64,000 nt of DNA from Salegentibacter salinarum (GCF_900168115.1 NZ_FUZC01000019.1:1-64000); one strand, 5' to 3'; positions 33,483 through 43,254 are shown, numbered from the stretch's first letter. Numbers and translations: made by a program. The notes: generated from the sequence alone by a model not told the origin.

Positions 33483-34283
33483 ATGAATGCACATGAAATA
33501 GATTACCAGATTTTTGGGGAAGAGATGCAGTATGTAGAACTGGAACTTGATCCTCATGAAGCCGTGATTGCTGAAGCCGGCAATTTTATGATGATGGACG
33601 ATGGGATTAGAATGGATACCATTTTTGGCGATGGCTCTAAAGAAAATGAAGGTTTCCTGGGTAAAGTTTTAGGTGCCGGGAAACGTTTGCTTACAGGAGA
33701 AAGTCTTTTTATGACAATTTTCAGCAATGAAATTCAAGGAAAGAAGCGAATCAGTTTTGCTTCGCCTTATCCGGGGAAAATTATTCCTATAGATCTTACC
33801 CGATACGGGAATAAGTTTATTTGTCAGAAAGATGCTTTTTTATGTGCCGCTAAAGGAGTTTCAGTAGGAATAGAATTCAGTAAAAAACTGGGTCGCGGTT
33901 TTTTTGGTGGTGAAGGCTTTATTATGCAAAAACTGGAAGGCGATGGGATGGCCTTTGTACACGCCGGTGGCACAATGGCCAGAAAAGAATTATCTGCCGG
34001 TGAAAAATTAAAGATAGATACCGGTTGTATTATTGGTTTTACCCAGGATATAAATTATGATATTGAATTTGTAGGCGGAATTAAAAATACATTTTTTGGC
34101 GGGGAAGGACTTTTCTTCGCTACGCTTACCGGACCGGGAACAGTTTACGTGCAATCTCTTCCGTTTAGTAGACTGGCAAATAGAATTTGGCAGGCTGCAC
34201 CGCAGGGTGGCGGAAAAGATAAAGGAGAAGGTAGTATTCTTGGCGGAATAGGAGATGTTATTAGTGGGGATCGCCGATTTTAA
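33483..34283 (+). CDS. TIGR00266 / AIM24 family protein
   Basis: The 266-residue protein matches the AIM24-like family (TIGR00266), with [28 protein letters not shown] and [27 protein letters not shown] followed by a second such half. These proteins form a beta-rich trimeric fold and their biochemical role is not settled. It follows the hotdog gene by two bases. Confidence 0.85.
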   Translation: MNAHEIDYQIFGEEMQYVELELDPHEAVIAEAGNFMMMDDGIRMDTIFGDGSKENEGFLGKVLGAGKRLLTGESLFMTIFSNEIQGKKRISFASPYPGKIIPIDLTRYGNKFICQKDAFLCAAKGVSVGIEFSKKLGRGFFGGEGFIMQKLEGDGMAFVHAGGTMARKELSAGEKLKIDTGCIIGFTQDINYDIEFVGGIKNTFFGGEGLFFATLTGPGTVYVQSLPFSRLANRIWQAAPQGGGKDKGEGSILGGIGDVISGDRRF

Positions 34284-34418
34284 GAAGTGTTAAACAGGTG
34301 TAAATTGAAAGATCGTTACAAATTTTTTATTATATTTAAGTGCTTTTAAAAAATCCGTTAGCCTATTAAAAGATTTCTACTTTTTTAAACCTAACTTCTA
34401 ATTTAAATCTTTCAAATT

Positions 34419-34616
34419 ATGGCGAGAGCGATGTTTGAATACACCAAAACTGTACTGGATAAAGTCAGTTTTGATCCTATCTTGTTTTGTAGAGAAGTGA
34501 AAAAAGCACTTCAACGACTTTTACCTCATGAGATTGAGGAACTTCGTATCTGGATTATAGCACTAACACGCAAAAATCCGGAACTTAATCAATGTTTAAC
34601 CTATCTAAATACATAA
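34419..34616 (+). CDS. Small basic protein, unknown function
   Basis: The 65-residue protein (MARAMFEYTKTVLDKVSFDPILFCREVKKALQRLLPHEIEELRIWIIAL in its first part) is helical, basic and without signal peptide. It has a weak promoter-like pair TTG (34305-34307)/TATATTTA (34331-34338) and its own terminator, so it is a real monocistronic gene. I know of no function; similar small proteins are found in other flavobacteria. Confidence 0.65.
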   Translation: MARAMFEYTKTVLDKVSFDPILFCREVKKALQRLLPHEIEELRIWIIALTRKNPELNQCLTYLNT

Positions 34617-34618
34617 AG

Positions 34619-34641
34619 AAAGCGGCTTTTGGGCCGCTTTT
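34619..34641 (+). terminator. Rho-independent terminator
   Basis: AAAGCGGC (34619-34626) pairs with GCCGCTTT (34633-34640) and is followed by T-rich sequence. Confidence 0.85.
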
Positions 34642-34692
34642 TATTTTTTCAGTTAATTTATTTATAAAAGAGAATAGTAGAAGTTCTTATAC

Positions 34693-35649
34693 CTATTCCC
34701 CGTATTCTTTTTTCTTATTTACAGGACTTATAATATTCACATTGTGAAAAGCGATAGCTCCTTTTACAACACCGGCAATGGTACTTTGTATAGCTTCAAT
34801 TATTTGCATTTTTAATTCACTACGGTTGTAAATAAGACTTACTTCCCGGGCGGGTACCGGCTCTTTAAACATCCTCAAATTTTTCTTTTCGGAATCTTTG
34901 ATATCAAGGGTATGTAAATAGGGCAGAAGTGTCATTCCCAAACCTTCGTTGGCTAGCTTTATTAAAGTTTCAAAACTTCCGCTTTCCAGCTGAAAATGGT
35001 CATCATCATAATTTCTGGAAGATTTACAAAGGTTAAGAATACCATCTTTAAAGCAATGCCCATCTTCAAGAAGCAACATATCGTCTATATCGAGATCATT
35101 AACTTCAATCTTTTCCTTTTTATGAAGCCTGTGAGTATTTGGAATATAGCCTACAAATGGTTCATAATAAAGCACATTTTCTTTAATTCCCTGAAGCTCC
35201 AAAGGAGTTGCGGCAATTGCAGCATCTAAATGTCCTTCTCGTAAACGTTCAATTATAGCCTCGGTATTTAACTCTTCAATTTTAAGCTTTACTTTAGGAT
35301 ATTTCTTAATAAAATTATTGATGAACATGGGTAATAAAGTAGGCATAACCGTAGGAATTACCCCCAGTTTGAAAATTCCGCCTACAAAACCTTTTTGCTG
35401 ATCTACAATATCTTTAATCCGGTCACTTTCATTTACAATATTTCTAGCCTGCTGCACAATTTTTTGACCTGTTTCCGTAAGTTGAATAGGCTTTTTTGTC
35501 CTGTCAAAAATCTGTACATCCAGTTCTTCTTCCAGCTTTTGAATTTGCATACTTAAGGTAGGCTGGGTTACAAAAACCTTTTGTGCAGCCTTTGTGAAAT
35601 TCTTATGTTCGGCAACCGCCAATACATAATGCAGTTGTGTAATCGTCAT
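34693..35649 (-). CDS. oxyR: Hydrogen peroxide-sensing LysR-type regulator OxyR
   Basis: The 318-residue protein is a LysR-type regulator with an N-terminal winged helix-turn-helix (YVLAVAEHKNFTKAAQKVFVTQPTLSMQIQKLE). The two redox cysteines of OxyR are present as C199 and C208 in GHCFKDGILNLC, at the same numbering as in E. coli. OxyR activates catalase and peroxiredoxin genes on disulfide formation. No catalase gene is adjacent. The start is supported by the conserved MTITQLHYVLAV. Confidence 0.95.
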   Translation of the reverse strand: MTITQLHYVLAVAEHKNFTKAAQKVFVTQPTLSMQIQKLEEELDVQIFDRTKKPIQLTETGQKIVQQARNIVNESDRIKDIVDQQKGFVGGIFKLGVIPTVMPTLLPMFINNFIKKYPKVKLKIEELNTEAIIERLREGHLDAAIAATPLELQGIKENVLYYEPFVGYIPNTHRLHKKEKIEVNDLDIDDMLLLEDGHCFKDGILNLCKSSRNYDDDHFQLESGSFETLIKLANEGLGMTLLPYLHTLDIKDSEKKNLRMFKEPVPAREVSLIYNRSELKMQIIEAIQSTIAGVVKGAIAFHNVNIISPVNKKKEYGE

Positions 35650-35753
35650 AATTTGAAGCTTTATTATTACTGCAAATGTATTGGTTTTTTCTATTCTAAA
35701 TTTAAATAAATATGATTTTATCTATACGAAAGCTTAGTCCCGATCCTTTTAAA

Positions 35754-36173
35754 CTAAAATCTAAGCTTAAATTCCTTACTTTCCCCATCAAAATCGAATT
35801 TCGCATCATCCCAAACTGGAGGGCCATATAAATTCATTTCATTATTAGAAACCCCATAGTCTTCTTTAGGCATACCATTGGGTTCAAAATCCATTTGCTG
35901 GTTTCCGTTTTCATCGTGATAGGCGGTTATTGCATAGGTTCCGGAAGGTACTTCCTTAAATGTTACCTGTGCAACCCCATCTTTAATTTCACTAACTTCT
36001 CCCTTGACTGGTGCTTTTTTTAGAAAATTATCTTCATTAAAAAGTGCGAAATAAACTTTTCCTTCTTCCGTAGAAAGGTTATCTACACTTACACTAATGT
36101 TCCCGGATTTTTCTGTTTGGGCTAAAGCGAGGTTGCAAAGAAACAGACTAAATAAAATGGCAATTGTTTTCAT
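35754..36173 (-). CDS. DUF2141 secreted protein
   Basis: The 139-residue product has a signal peptide (MKTIAILFSLFLCNLALAQ) and the DUF2141 pattern: GKVYFALFNEDNFL, VTFKEVPSGTYAITAYHDENGNQQMDFEPNGMPKEDYG and a final WDDAKF. DUF2141 proteins are small secreted or outer membrane-associated beta proteins of unknown role. It is monocistronic and follows OxyR by a short gap, with no sign of coregulation. Confidence 0.85.
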   Translation of the reverse strand: MKTIAILFSLFLCNLALAQTEKSGNISVSVDNLSTEEGKVYFALFNEDNFLKKAPVKGEVSEIKDGVAQVTFKEVPSGTYAITAYHDENGNQQMDFEPNGMPKEDYGVSNNEMNLYGPPVWDDAKFDFDGESKEFKLRF

Positions 36174-36282
36174 AATTAGTTAATTTTTATTGGTTTATAG
36201 CCTCAAAACTAAACTGATTAATTCTGCTTATTTAAAAATTATTACCGAGTTGTAAATATTGCATGCTGAATTGTAGATTCTT

Positions 36283-36326
36283 CAAAAGAAAAGAGAAAAA
36301 AGAGGAAAGAGAAAAGACGGAAAGAA
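36283..36326. other. Polypurine tract
   Basis: About 44 bases are nearly all A and G on the plus strand (one C). No repeat unit or gene was found. It lies in the 235-base gap between the DUF2141 gene and the MoxR cluster. Confidence 0.4.
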
Positions 36327-36354
36327 GTTTGACACCTGGAATTGGTGGAGCATT

Positions 36355-36384
36355 AAGATTACTTCATTCCGTTCGTAATGACGA
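36355..36384. repeat. Dispersed repeat, right half of the 11045 type
   Basis: The bases match the end of the repeat at 11105-11134 with about four differences and end CGTAATGACGAC. Only one half of the inverted repeat is found. Confidence 0.5.
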
Positions 36385-36408
36385 CAGTAGTTGTTTGAGA
36401 TTACCTGA

Positions 36409-37740
36409 TTAAAGTATTCCGCGGGCTTTAATTTCCAGGTATTTATTAATAGTATTAATACTTAAATCTTCAGGTTTGGTGAGTAAAGTATTAATCCTGT
36501 GTTGTCGTAATTCGGCTGCCATTAGTTTTTTATCGTGCGCAAAACTTTCAGCAATAACCTGGTGGGCCATATCGGTTGTATTATCCGGATTGCTACCTAT
36601 AATTTTATCCAGTTCGGTATTTTCAAAAAAGATCACTACTAAAACGTGTTTTTTATTAATTGCTTTTAAATAGGGGAGTTGCCTTTTTAAAGCTGAAATA
36701 TGTTCAAAATTAGTATACAACATCAGCAAACTGCGATGGGTAATTCGTTGTCGAAGATTGCTGTAAAGCATATTAAAATCTGAATCTGGAAACTGAGTGT
36801 TGATGTTATACAAACGTTCCATTATTTGCTGCAACTGACTCAATTTTGCATTGGCTTTCAGGATATTTTCAATCTTAGATGAAAAAGAAATAAGCCCTAC
36901 TTTGTCTTTTTTCTTGAGTGCTATATTTGAAAAAGCAAGACTGCTGTTAATGGCATAATCCAGTAAACTCAAGCCGTTAAACGGCATTTTCATCACCCGG
37001 CCGGTATCTATAATAGAATAGATGGGTTGGGCTTTTTCATCCTGAAACTGGTTCACCATAAGGTCGCCATGCTTGGCGGTTGCTTTCCAGTTTATGGTAC
37101 GAACATCGTCTCCCGAAACATATTCCTTGATTTGCTCAAACTCCATTGTATGGCCAATCCTCCTGATTTTCTTTAAACCGGGTTGAGATAAGCGATTATC
37201 TATAGCCAGGAAATCCATTTTTTTCATCTGAATAAAAGAAGGATAAACTTTCAGCATTTGTTTATTTCCAAAAACAGAGCGTCTTTTTGCTAAACCCATT
37301 TTGGTGAAAACGTAAATATTTAGTTTTCCGAAGTAATATTCACCGCGAGCAACCGGGCGTAAATAATAGCTGAATTTTTCAGAAGCACCTGCACCTATTT
37401 TTAACTGCTTTAGAAAATCGCGCTTTTGAAATTGCACAGGGATTTCATCTATAATTTCCGTATAAACCGAGAAGTTATAGTTGTTATCCAGGATGATTTC
37501 CACTTCATTTTCATCTGAATTTGAAAATTTCTGCGGAAGAATTCTTTCAGCATTTATTCGATTGGTTTTATAAAGACTTACTAAATCGGCGAGAAACAGA
37601 AGCAAAAAAATCAGACTTAAAACCCAGGTAAATCCGTATAGAAAATCAAAGAAATAAGAAAATAGAAAGAGTAATGCGATAGCAAAGATCGCATAGAAAA
37701 AACGCTGATTTAGATATAAAGATTTAAAGAATTTGAGCAC
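36409..37740 (-). CDS. DUF58 domain protein of a MoxR cluster
   Basis: The 443-residue protein has two N-terminal membrane helices and a DUF58 region whose hallmark is GDDVRTINWKATAKHGDLMVNQF near residue 220. The region that follows resembles a von Willebrand A fold (YSIIDTGRVMKM). DUF58 proteins are paired with MoxR AAA+ ATPases, which are thought to act as chaperones or insert metal cofactors. It is the last gene of the operon, overlapping moxR by one base. Confidence 0.85.
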   Translation of the reverse strand: MLKFFKSLYLNQRFFYAIFAIALLFLFSYFFDFLYGFTWVLSLIFLLLFLADLVSLYKTNRINAERILPQKFSNSDENEVEIILDNNYNFSVYTEIIDEIPVQFQKRDFLKQLKIGAGASEKFSYYLRPVARGEYYFGKLNIYVFTKMGLAKRRSVFGNKQMLKVYPSFIQMKKMDFLAIDNRLSQPGLKKIRRIGHTMEFEQIKEYVSGDDVRTINWKATAKHGDLMVNQFQDEKAQPIYSIIDTGRVMKMPFNGLSLLDYAINSSLAFSNIALKKKDKVGLISFSSKIENILKANAKLSQLQQIMERLYNINTQFPDSDFNMLYSNLRQRITHRSLLMLYTNFEHISALKRQLPYLKAINKKHVLVVIFFENTELDKIIGSNPDNTTDMAHQVIAESFAHDKKLMAAELRQHRINTLLTKPEDLSINTINKYLEIKARGIL

Positions 37741-38741
37741 TAACGTGGAATTTCAACAGATTGCGAGATCATTTCTATCACTTCTTTGGCGGTAATACCT
37801 TCCATTTCCCGATCGGGGCTAATAATTAGCCGGTGCGCCAGAACAGGATTTAAAGCCTTTTTTATGTCTTCAGGAATTACGAAATCCCTTCCGTTTATAG
37901 CAGCAAAAGCTTTAGAAGCATTCATCACTGCGATAGAGGCCCGTGGAGAGGCTCCAAGATAAATGTGAGAATGATTACGGGTTTTACCCACAATGCTGGC
38001 GATATAAAGCATCAGTTTTTCTTCAACGATAATTTCCTGAATCTGGTTTTTTAACTCGTTTAGGTTTTTCGGATTTAATACGGCTTCAATTTGCGAAACA
38101 GGCAGCACACCTTTGCGGTTATGATGAGATTTTAGAATATCAACTTCATCCTCTAGATTTGGATAATCTACCTGGATTTTGAACAAGAACCGGTCTAACT
38201 GAGCTTCAGGTAACGCATAAGTTCCTTCCTGCTCAATTGGGTTTTGTGTGGCCAGTACCATAAAAGGAGCTTCTAAATCGTGCTGAAACCCGTCTATGGT
38301 GATTTGACGTTCTTCCATTACCTCAAATAAAGCCGCCTGGGTTTTAGCAGGAGCGCGGTTAATTTCGTCGATTAAGATAATGTTAGAAAAAATAGGACCC
38401 GGTTTAAATTCAAATTCTCCTTTTTGGGCATTTAGAACTGAAGTTCCAAGAACATCACTCGGCATCAGATCTGGTGTAAACTGAATTCTGCTAAAATTGG
38501 TATCCAGGCTTTTAGCAAATAGTTTTGCGGTTAAAGTTTTAGCAACGCCCGGCACGCCTTCAATTAAAACGTGGCCGTTAGAAAGCAGGCCGGCGATTAA
38601 TAATTCTACAAAATCGTTTTGGCCTACAATTACTTTAGCCATCTGGTTTTTTAAACTCGAAACCGCCTCTTTTAGATCGTCTAAAGGAATTCGACTATCA
38701 AAATCTATAGATTCATTTTCTTTATTTTCCTGGTTTTCCAT
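37740..38741 (-). CDS. MoxR family AAA+ ATPase
   Basis: The 333-residue protein is a MoxR-type ATPase with Walker A GVPGVAKT, Walker B IILIDEINRAPAKTQAALFEVMEE, sensor 1 ATQNPIEQEGTYALPEAQLDRF and sensor 2 GASPRA. It overlaps the DUF4350 gene by 20 bases and the DUF58 gene by one, so it is coupled to both. By analogy it remodels a complex formed by the membrane proteins of this operon; the client is unknown. Confidence 0.92.
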   Translation of the reverse strand: MENQENKENESIDFDSRIPLDDLKEAVSSLKNQMAKVIVGQNDFVELLIAGLLSNGHVLIEGVPGVAKTLTAKLFAKSLDTNFSRIQFTPDLMPSDVLGTSVLNAQKGEFEFKPGPIFSNIILIDEINRAPAKTQAALFEVMEERQITIDGFQHDLEAPFMVLATQNPIEQEGTYALPEAQLDRFLFKIQVDYPNLEDEVDILKSHHNRKGVLPVSQIEAVLNPKNLNELKNQIQEIIVEEKLMLYIASIVGKTRNHSHIYLGASPRASIAVMNASKAFAAINGRDFVIPEDIKKALNPVLAHRLIISPDREMEGITAKEVIEMISQSVEIPR

Positions 38742-39936
38742 TAGAATGTAATTTAAAATTATTTATTGCCTCAGAAAGTTCTTGAAATTCGCTTTTCCCG
38801 GCATTTGTATTATTTGAAAACTTCTCGATTTTCGCAAAAAGTGCCTTGCCGGAAGCTATACTATTTCCTGATTTTGCAGCCAGTAAGGTATGGAATTCTT
38901 CGTCTATGGTCTTGGTTGAAATTTTATATTGTAATCGAATATATTCAAAAAATAAATTGATTTTCTTCGTAATCAATTCTGCGTATTCCTTTTCTTCTAA
39001 GTAAAGATCGCCCACGGTTTTTGAATATTCATAACTCTGATTTTGTAAAGGATTCATTATCGGGATCGCCCTTTGTTTTCTTTTTCCTTCAAAAATAATG
39101 AACAAAACACAGCCCGCCAGTAAAAAATAATACGCCCATTTAAGTCGGTTATCGCTGAGCAAAATATAAAGCGGAGAGGAATAAAAGGTTTTTCCCGCTT
39201 TATAATAATTATCTAGAAATACGGGATTTTTATTATTAACGTAAGCCAAAATACTTTCTGCATACTCATAATTCTGGTTAGTTAGTAAAAAGTAATTCCC
39301 AAAGGCTTCAGGGGTATTGTGAAGGTAAATTTTTCCTTTCCCAAAATCTGATTTTATAAAATTAGGTTGGCTGCTTTTCTCATCTCCCTGGATATTTATC
39401 TCACCCAGAATTTCAATTTTCGCGCTGTCTTTTTGATGAAAGAAAAGTGAGGAAAATTCATTTTTAAACTGAAAATCGGTTTCAGTTTTTAAGGCTGAAT
39501 TTTTGAAATTCAGCTGTGGTTTTGAGCTTAGATCATTCTTTGGAATAAAAACTTTCGTTTCTAAATGAAGCGTATCTAACAAGGCCGAACTTATACCTCT
39601 TGCTGAAATAAACAATTCATTTCCATTAGAGACCCAGTCAAGTATTTTATCCAATTCGTCCGGGTCAAAATTCACAGCATTATTCAGAAAAAAATAAGTG
39701 CCATTCTCCAGGCTATCAGAGAGTTTTTCGAAAGGCGGAACTCCAATTTCTTCAAACTCCCATTTTTCGGTATTTACCCAGCTTTCATAAAAAACAAAAC
39801 TTCCCAGCGGGATTTTGTCATCGCTCATATAGCTGGGCGTCCAGTTTACCGGTTCCGGTTCTGTAGCTTCCAGGTAAGTGAGGAAAATTACCAACAGCAG
39901 GAAAGCACCAAAGAAGAGTTTTGAAGTTTTACCCAT
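38722..39936 (-). CDS. DUF4350 domain protein of the MoxR cluster
   Basis: The 404-residue protein has an N-terminal membrane helix (LFFGAFLLLVIFLTYL), a DUF4350-type domain (NELFISARGIS, NFIKSDFGKGKIYLHNTPEAFGNYFL) and another helix near residue 275 (YYFLLAGCVLFIIFEG). It overlaps moxR by 20 bases and the DUF4129-like gene by eight. The family is found almost only in MoxR clusters. Confidence 0.75.
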   Translation of the reverse strand: MGKTSKLFFGAFLLLVIFLTYLEATEPEPVNWTPSYMSDDKIPLGSFVFYESWVNTEKWEFEEIGVPPFEKLSDSLENGTYFFLNNAVNFDPDELDKILDWVSNGNELFISARGISSALLDTLHLETKVFIPKNDLSSKPQLNFKNSALKTETDFQFKNEFSSLFFHQKDSAKIEILGEINIQGDEKSSQPNFIKSDFGKGKIYLHNTPEAFGNYFLLTNQNYEYAESILAYVNNKNPVFLDNYYKAGKTFYSSPLYILLSDNRLKWAYYFLLAGCVLFIIFEGKRKQRAIPIMNPLQNQSYEYSKTVGDLYLEEKEYAELITKKINLFFEYIRLQYKISTKTIDEEFHTLLAAKSGNSIASGKALFAKIEKFSNNTNAGKSEFQELSEAINNFKLHSNGKPGK

Positions 39937-40687
39937 TATTCCCGGTTTTTAGGTTGTTTTCCATTTTGGTAAATTCCCGGTTTACTTTCTCAAAACGCGG
40001 TTTAGAGAGTTCAAAATCTCCATACCAGATAAAATCGTACAAGTGTGTGATTTTCGTGAACTGATTTTTTATTTCAGGTGCGTTTATTTCGGTGATATAA
40101 TCTTCGTTTGTTTTTTGAAATCTATACTGAATATGTTCTTTTTGATCCAGTATACGCAGGCTCTTTAAATATAAATACCGAACCGCCAGCCGATAATTTT
40201 CGTCACGAATTGCTACATCAATTAAGGAAGAAATATCAGCTGATTTTACAATATCTTCTTCTTTTTTAAGATTTACTTTTCCGGTAATAGGTTCGGCCAT
40301 AACAGCATTTCCGGGATTTAAGCGAATAAAAAGCCAGGTGATTAAGCCAAGAACTAAAATCAGCAAAATGTATGGTACAGCTGAAAGCACAGCACCCCAA
40401 AAAGTGTTGGTTTCATAATCGCCAAAAAGCCATTGCAAAAAGGCGTTCCATTTAAGATTAATCCAGCGCTTTAAACGTGTCCACCAGGAATCTTCCTCAA
40501 TTTTTTCCAGATAATCAAATGCTTTATCAGCTTTATAATTTTCAATTTTTTCAGTATCAAAACCAACCTCTTCCAGAGTTTCTTCAGAAGAATTCTGAAT
40601 CATTTCCGTAGAATCAGTCACTGCTTCTTCCTGCGGAATTAAATTTCCGAAGAAAATAAAACTGAAAAGAATTAAGATTTTAAACAT
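39929..40687 (-). CDS. DUF4129-like membrane protein of the MoxR cluster
   Basis: The 252-residue protein has a signal-like start, a central helix (YILLILVLGLITWLFI) and a cytoplasmic C-terminal DUF4129-like domain (ENYRLAVRYLYLKSLRILDQK...YDFIWYGDFELS). Overlaps of eight bases and one base tie it to its neighbours. The function is unknown; the domain recurs with MoxR, DUF58 and transglutaminase-like proteins. Confidence 0.7.
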   Translation of the reverse strand: MFKILILFSFIFFGNLIPQEEAVTDSTEMIQNSSEETLEEVGFDTEKIENYKADKAFDYLEKIEEDSWWTRLKRWINLKWNAFLQWLFGDYETNTFWGAVLSAVPYILLILVLGLITWLFIRLNPGNAVMAEPITGKVNLKKEEDIVKSADISSLIDVAIRDENYRLAVRYLYLKSLRILDQKEHIQYRFQKTNEDYITEINAPEIKNQFTKITHLYDFIWYGDFELSKPRFEKVNREFTKMENNLKTGNNG

Positions 40688-41544
40688 TAATCGTTTTTAC
40701 CCAGGTTTTCAATGCTTTCGTATGCACCGGTAAAATATTTTATTTCATTAAGGTTATAATAAACAAAGGCAACACCAATTGGTGTAATTGCGTAAAGCAG
40801 GTATTGAATGGCAGATGCAATTATGCTTAAGGTAAGATAAACCCAGTCAAACATCTCGGCTACATTTGTTGTGGATGCTGAATTTTCTTCCATTAAAGTG
40901 AACATTTTTACAAAGGTGTAAATGAGTACCGGCAGTTGAAATATTAGGCTTATGATATACACGATGAGCCAGATTAGAAAAAGGCTTATAAAACTCATCC
41001 ACCAGTTATCTTTTACCAGGTGAAAACCTTCAGAAATACTACCACCAATACTGTCGCTCTTAATAACAAGTACCGCGGCCGCTATACTAAGAGGAACGCT
41101 TAAATAAATTCCCGGAAGTAAAAAAATTATAAGTCCGGCGAATATCAAAATCCAGGTTACGGCACCAAGACCAAACATTTTTCCTAAGTCTTTTTTTACA
41201 CCCTGTTTAACATCCTGGTGGCTGGCTTCACCATCATTGTTTACATAAGATTTTATAAAATGAAATGCCGCCACATTCATAACAGAAAAATATAAAAGCA
41301 GCCCAATCATTAATAAACCAAACCCAATGAAAAAACCGCCGTCCTGATTGAACATTAAGGAGTTTCCTACTGTTGTATATGAATAATAGGCTACGGCCGC
41401 GATTAAAAGCAGAAACGCCGGCCAGGAAATTTTAATTACGCTGGTAAAATAGGCCTTGTAATTTTCGCGTAAAAACTTAAACGTATAGCTAATAATATCG
41501 CCCAGCTCCCGCTGCTGCTTAAAATCAATGTAATCCTGTTTCAT
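40687..41544 (-). CDS. Multi-pass membrane protein of the MoxR cluster
   Basis: The 285-residue protein has about six membrane helices. It resembles the membrane-domain family often placed between SpoIIM and DUF4129 genes in this cluster. I see no enzyme motif. It overlaps the spoIIM-like gene by 20 bases and the DUF4129-like gene by one. Confidence 0.7.
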   Translation of the reverse strand: MKQDYIDFKQQRELGDIISYTFKFLRENYKAYFTSVIKISWPAFLLLIAAVAYYSYTTVGNSLMFNQDGGFFIGFGLLMIGLLLYFSVMNVAAFHFIKSYVNNDGEASHQDVKQGVKKDLGKMFGLGAVTWILIFAGLIIFLLPGIYLSVPLSIAAAVLVIKSDSIGGSISEGFHLVKDNWWMSFISLFLIWLIVYIISLIFQLPVLIYTFVKMFTLMEENSASTTNVAEMFDWVYLTLSIIASAIQYLLYAITPIGVAFVYYNLNEIKYFTGAYESIENLGKND

Positions 41545-42502
41545 GAATTTGTTGTTGTTTATATAGATAAATGGGATAAAAGATATAGTAAAATAAAATG
41601 AGCGCTAAAGAGCTGCCAATAATTAAAATCGCCAGCCAATCGGGCATTTGGGTTAGTCGGGTCACAAAACCTTCCAGAAATCCTGCTATGATAAAAAACG
41701 GAATTGTACTAATCACTATTTTAAGTCCGTTTTTAACTCCTTTTACAAATGAAGTCAGGCGGGTGAAAGTGCCGGGGAAAAGTATGCTTTTTCCAACTAC
41801 CAGTCCGGCGCAACCCGCAATAATTATTACTGAAATTTCTATGGTTCCGTGGATCCAGATTGTTCTGGCCGATTCCCATAGTAAACCCTGATCGTAAAAA
41901 AAGTATTGAAAAGATCCCAACATCACCGCGTTTTGCATTAAAATAAACACCGTGCCTATTCCGGCCAGGATTCCCATACTAAAAGCCATTAACGAAACCC
42001 GAATATTATTAATGGTAATCCCCAGGAACATATCGGTTTCAGACATTTTTTTGTAAACCGCCATAGGATCGCCTTCAGCAATATTTTGCAGCGTCATATT
42101 AACATACGCATCACCTAGAATACTTCTGACAAAAGTATGATCTGATGCTGCTGAAAATGCGCCTGCCGCAGAAAAAAGAGCGAAAATTAAAAAGCTAAGT
42201 AATAATTGTTTCTGAAACTTATAGAAGAAAATCGGAAATTCTTTCGTAAAAAATGTGATAAACCGGTTTTGCGATTCCTTCTTGTTCTTATAAATCTTTT
42301 GATGCGCTGAAGCTGCTAATTGGTTTAAATAAGTAGTAGTGTTGCTCTTAGGATAAAACGTCCTGGAATAACTTAAATGGTCGCTAATTTCAATATAAAT
42401 ATTGGAGAGCTGCTCTGGTCGCAGGTTATTTTTATTTTGAAGCAGGCTTTCAAATTTAAGCCATTTATCCTTATTTTGCTTCACGAATGCAGCCTCTCGC
42501 AT
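41525..42502 (-). CDS. SpoIIM-like membrane protein (stage II sporulation M family)
   Basis: The 325-residue protein starts MREAAFVKQNKDKWLKFESLL, a conserved feature of SpoIIM-type proteins of MoxR clusters, followed by about seven hydrophobic segments. The organism does not sporulate; the family name is historical. It heads the six-gene operon and is divergent from the RDD gene with only 35 bases between the two starts. Confidence 0.8.
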   Translation of the reverse strand: MREAAFVKQNKDKWLKFESLLQNKNNLRPEQLSNIYIEISDHLSYSRTFYPKSNTTTYLNQLAASAHQKIYKNKKESQNRFITFFTKEFPIFFYKFQKQLLLSFLIFALFSAAGAFSAASDHTFVRSILGDAYVNMTLQNIAEGDPMAVYKKMSETDMFLGITINNIRVSLMAFSMGILAGIGTVFILMQNAVMLGSFQYFFYDQGLLWESARTIWIHGTIEISVIIIAGCAGLVVGKSILFPGTFTRLTSFVKGVKNGLKIVISTIPFFIIAGFLEGFVTRLTQMPDWLAILIIGSSLALILFYYIFYPIYLYKQQQIHETGLH

Positions 42503-42537
42503 GGTTTTTTCTATTATGACTCAAAGAAACATATTAA

Positions 42538-43254
42538 ATGGATAATTTTCAAATTGAAACCGCTCAAAATATAAGTATTAATCAGAATGTTGCGAGCGTG
42601 GGCGATCGCATCCTTGCTTTTATCGTTGATGCATTTATAATTGGGTTGTATATGGTTATAAGTTCGCTAGCTATTGCCGGTACAGGACTTGATGCGTCAG
42701 GGCAATGGATTTACTACCTGGTTCTGGGTTTGCCTTCGCTACTATATTATTTATTATGGGAAAGTTTATATAATGGCCAAACCCCGGGAAAGGCCGCTTT
42801 ACAGATTAGAGTAGTGAAATTAGACGGCAGCAGACCCACTTTTGCCGAATATATAATCAGGTGGTTATTACGATTTATTGATATTTCTATCAGTAGCGGT
42901 GCCATTGCTGTTGTCACTATTTTATTAAACGGAAAGGGACAACGTTTGGGCGATCTTGCTGCCAAAACCACGGTAATTTCCGAAAAGCCGAGAACAAATT
43001 TGAACCGAAGTCTTGCCGTAGATGTACCTGAAGGTTATGAACCAAAATATCCGCAGGTGAGTGTTTTAAAAGATGCCGATGTGCAAAATATCAAAAACCT
43101 TTATCAAACCGCGAGGAGAAGCCATAATCACCGACTTATTTTATCACTTTCAGAAAAATTATCAGAATTGCTGGAAACCCAACCCAAAGAATCGCCAATG
43201 GAATTTATTCAGCAGGTAATTACCGATTATAATTATTACACTCAGCGAGCCTAA
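42538..43254 (+). CDS. RDD family membrane protein
   Basis: The 238-residue protein contains the RDD domain: VGDRILAFIVDAFIIGLYM, GQTPGKAALQIRVVKLDG and RWLLRFIDISIS, with three or four membrane helices, plus a cytoplasmic C-terminal part (about 150-238). RDD proteins accompany SpoIIM and MoxR genes in many phyla. The gene is divergent from the operon and converges with the cyclophilin gene, whose stop codon overlaps its end by four bases. Confidence 0.85.
   Translation: MDNFQIETAQNISINQNVASVGDRILAFIVDAFIIGLYMVISSLAIAGTGLDASGQWIYYLVLGLPSLLYYLLWESLYNGQTPGKAALQIRVVKLDGSRPTFAEYIIRWLLRFIDISISSGAIAVVTILLNGKGQRLGDLAAKTTVISEKPRTNLNRSLAVDVPEGYEPKYPQVSVLKDADVQNIKNLYQTARRSHNHRLILSLSEKLSELLETQPKESPMEFIQQVITDYNYYTQRA

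Noticed and set aside
36283-36326. Microsatellite or phase-variable tract
   Set aside because: The bases are purine-rich but have no fixed unit, so slippage-based phase variation is not supported.
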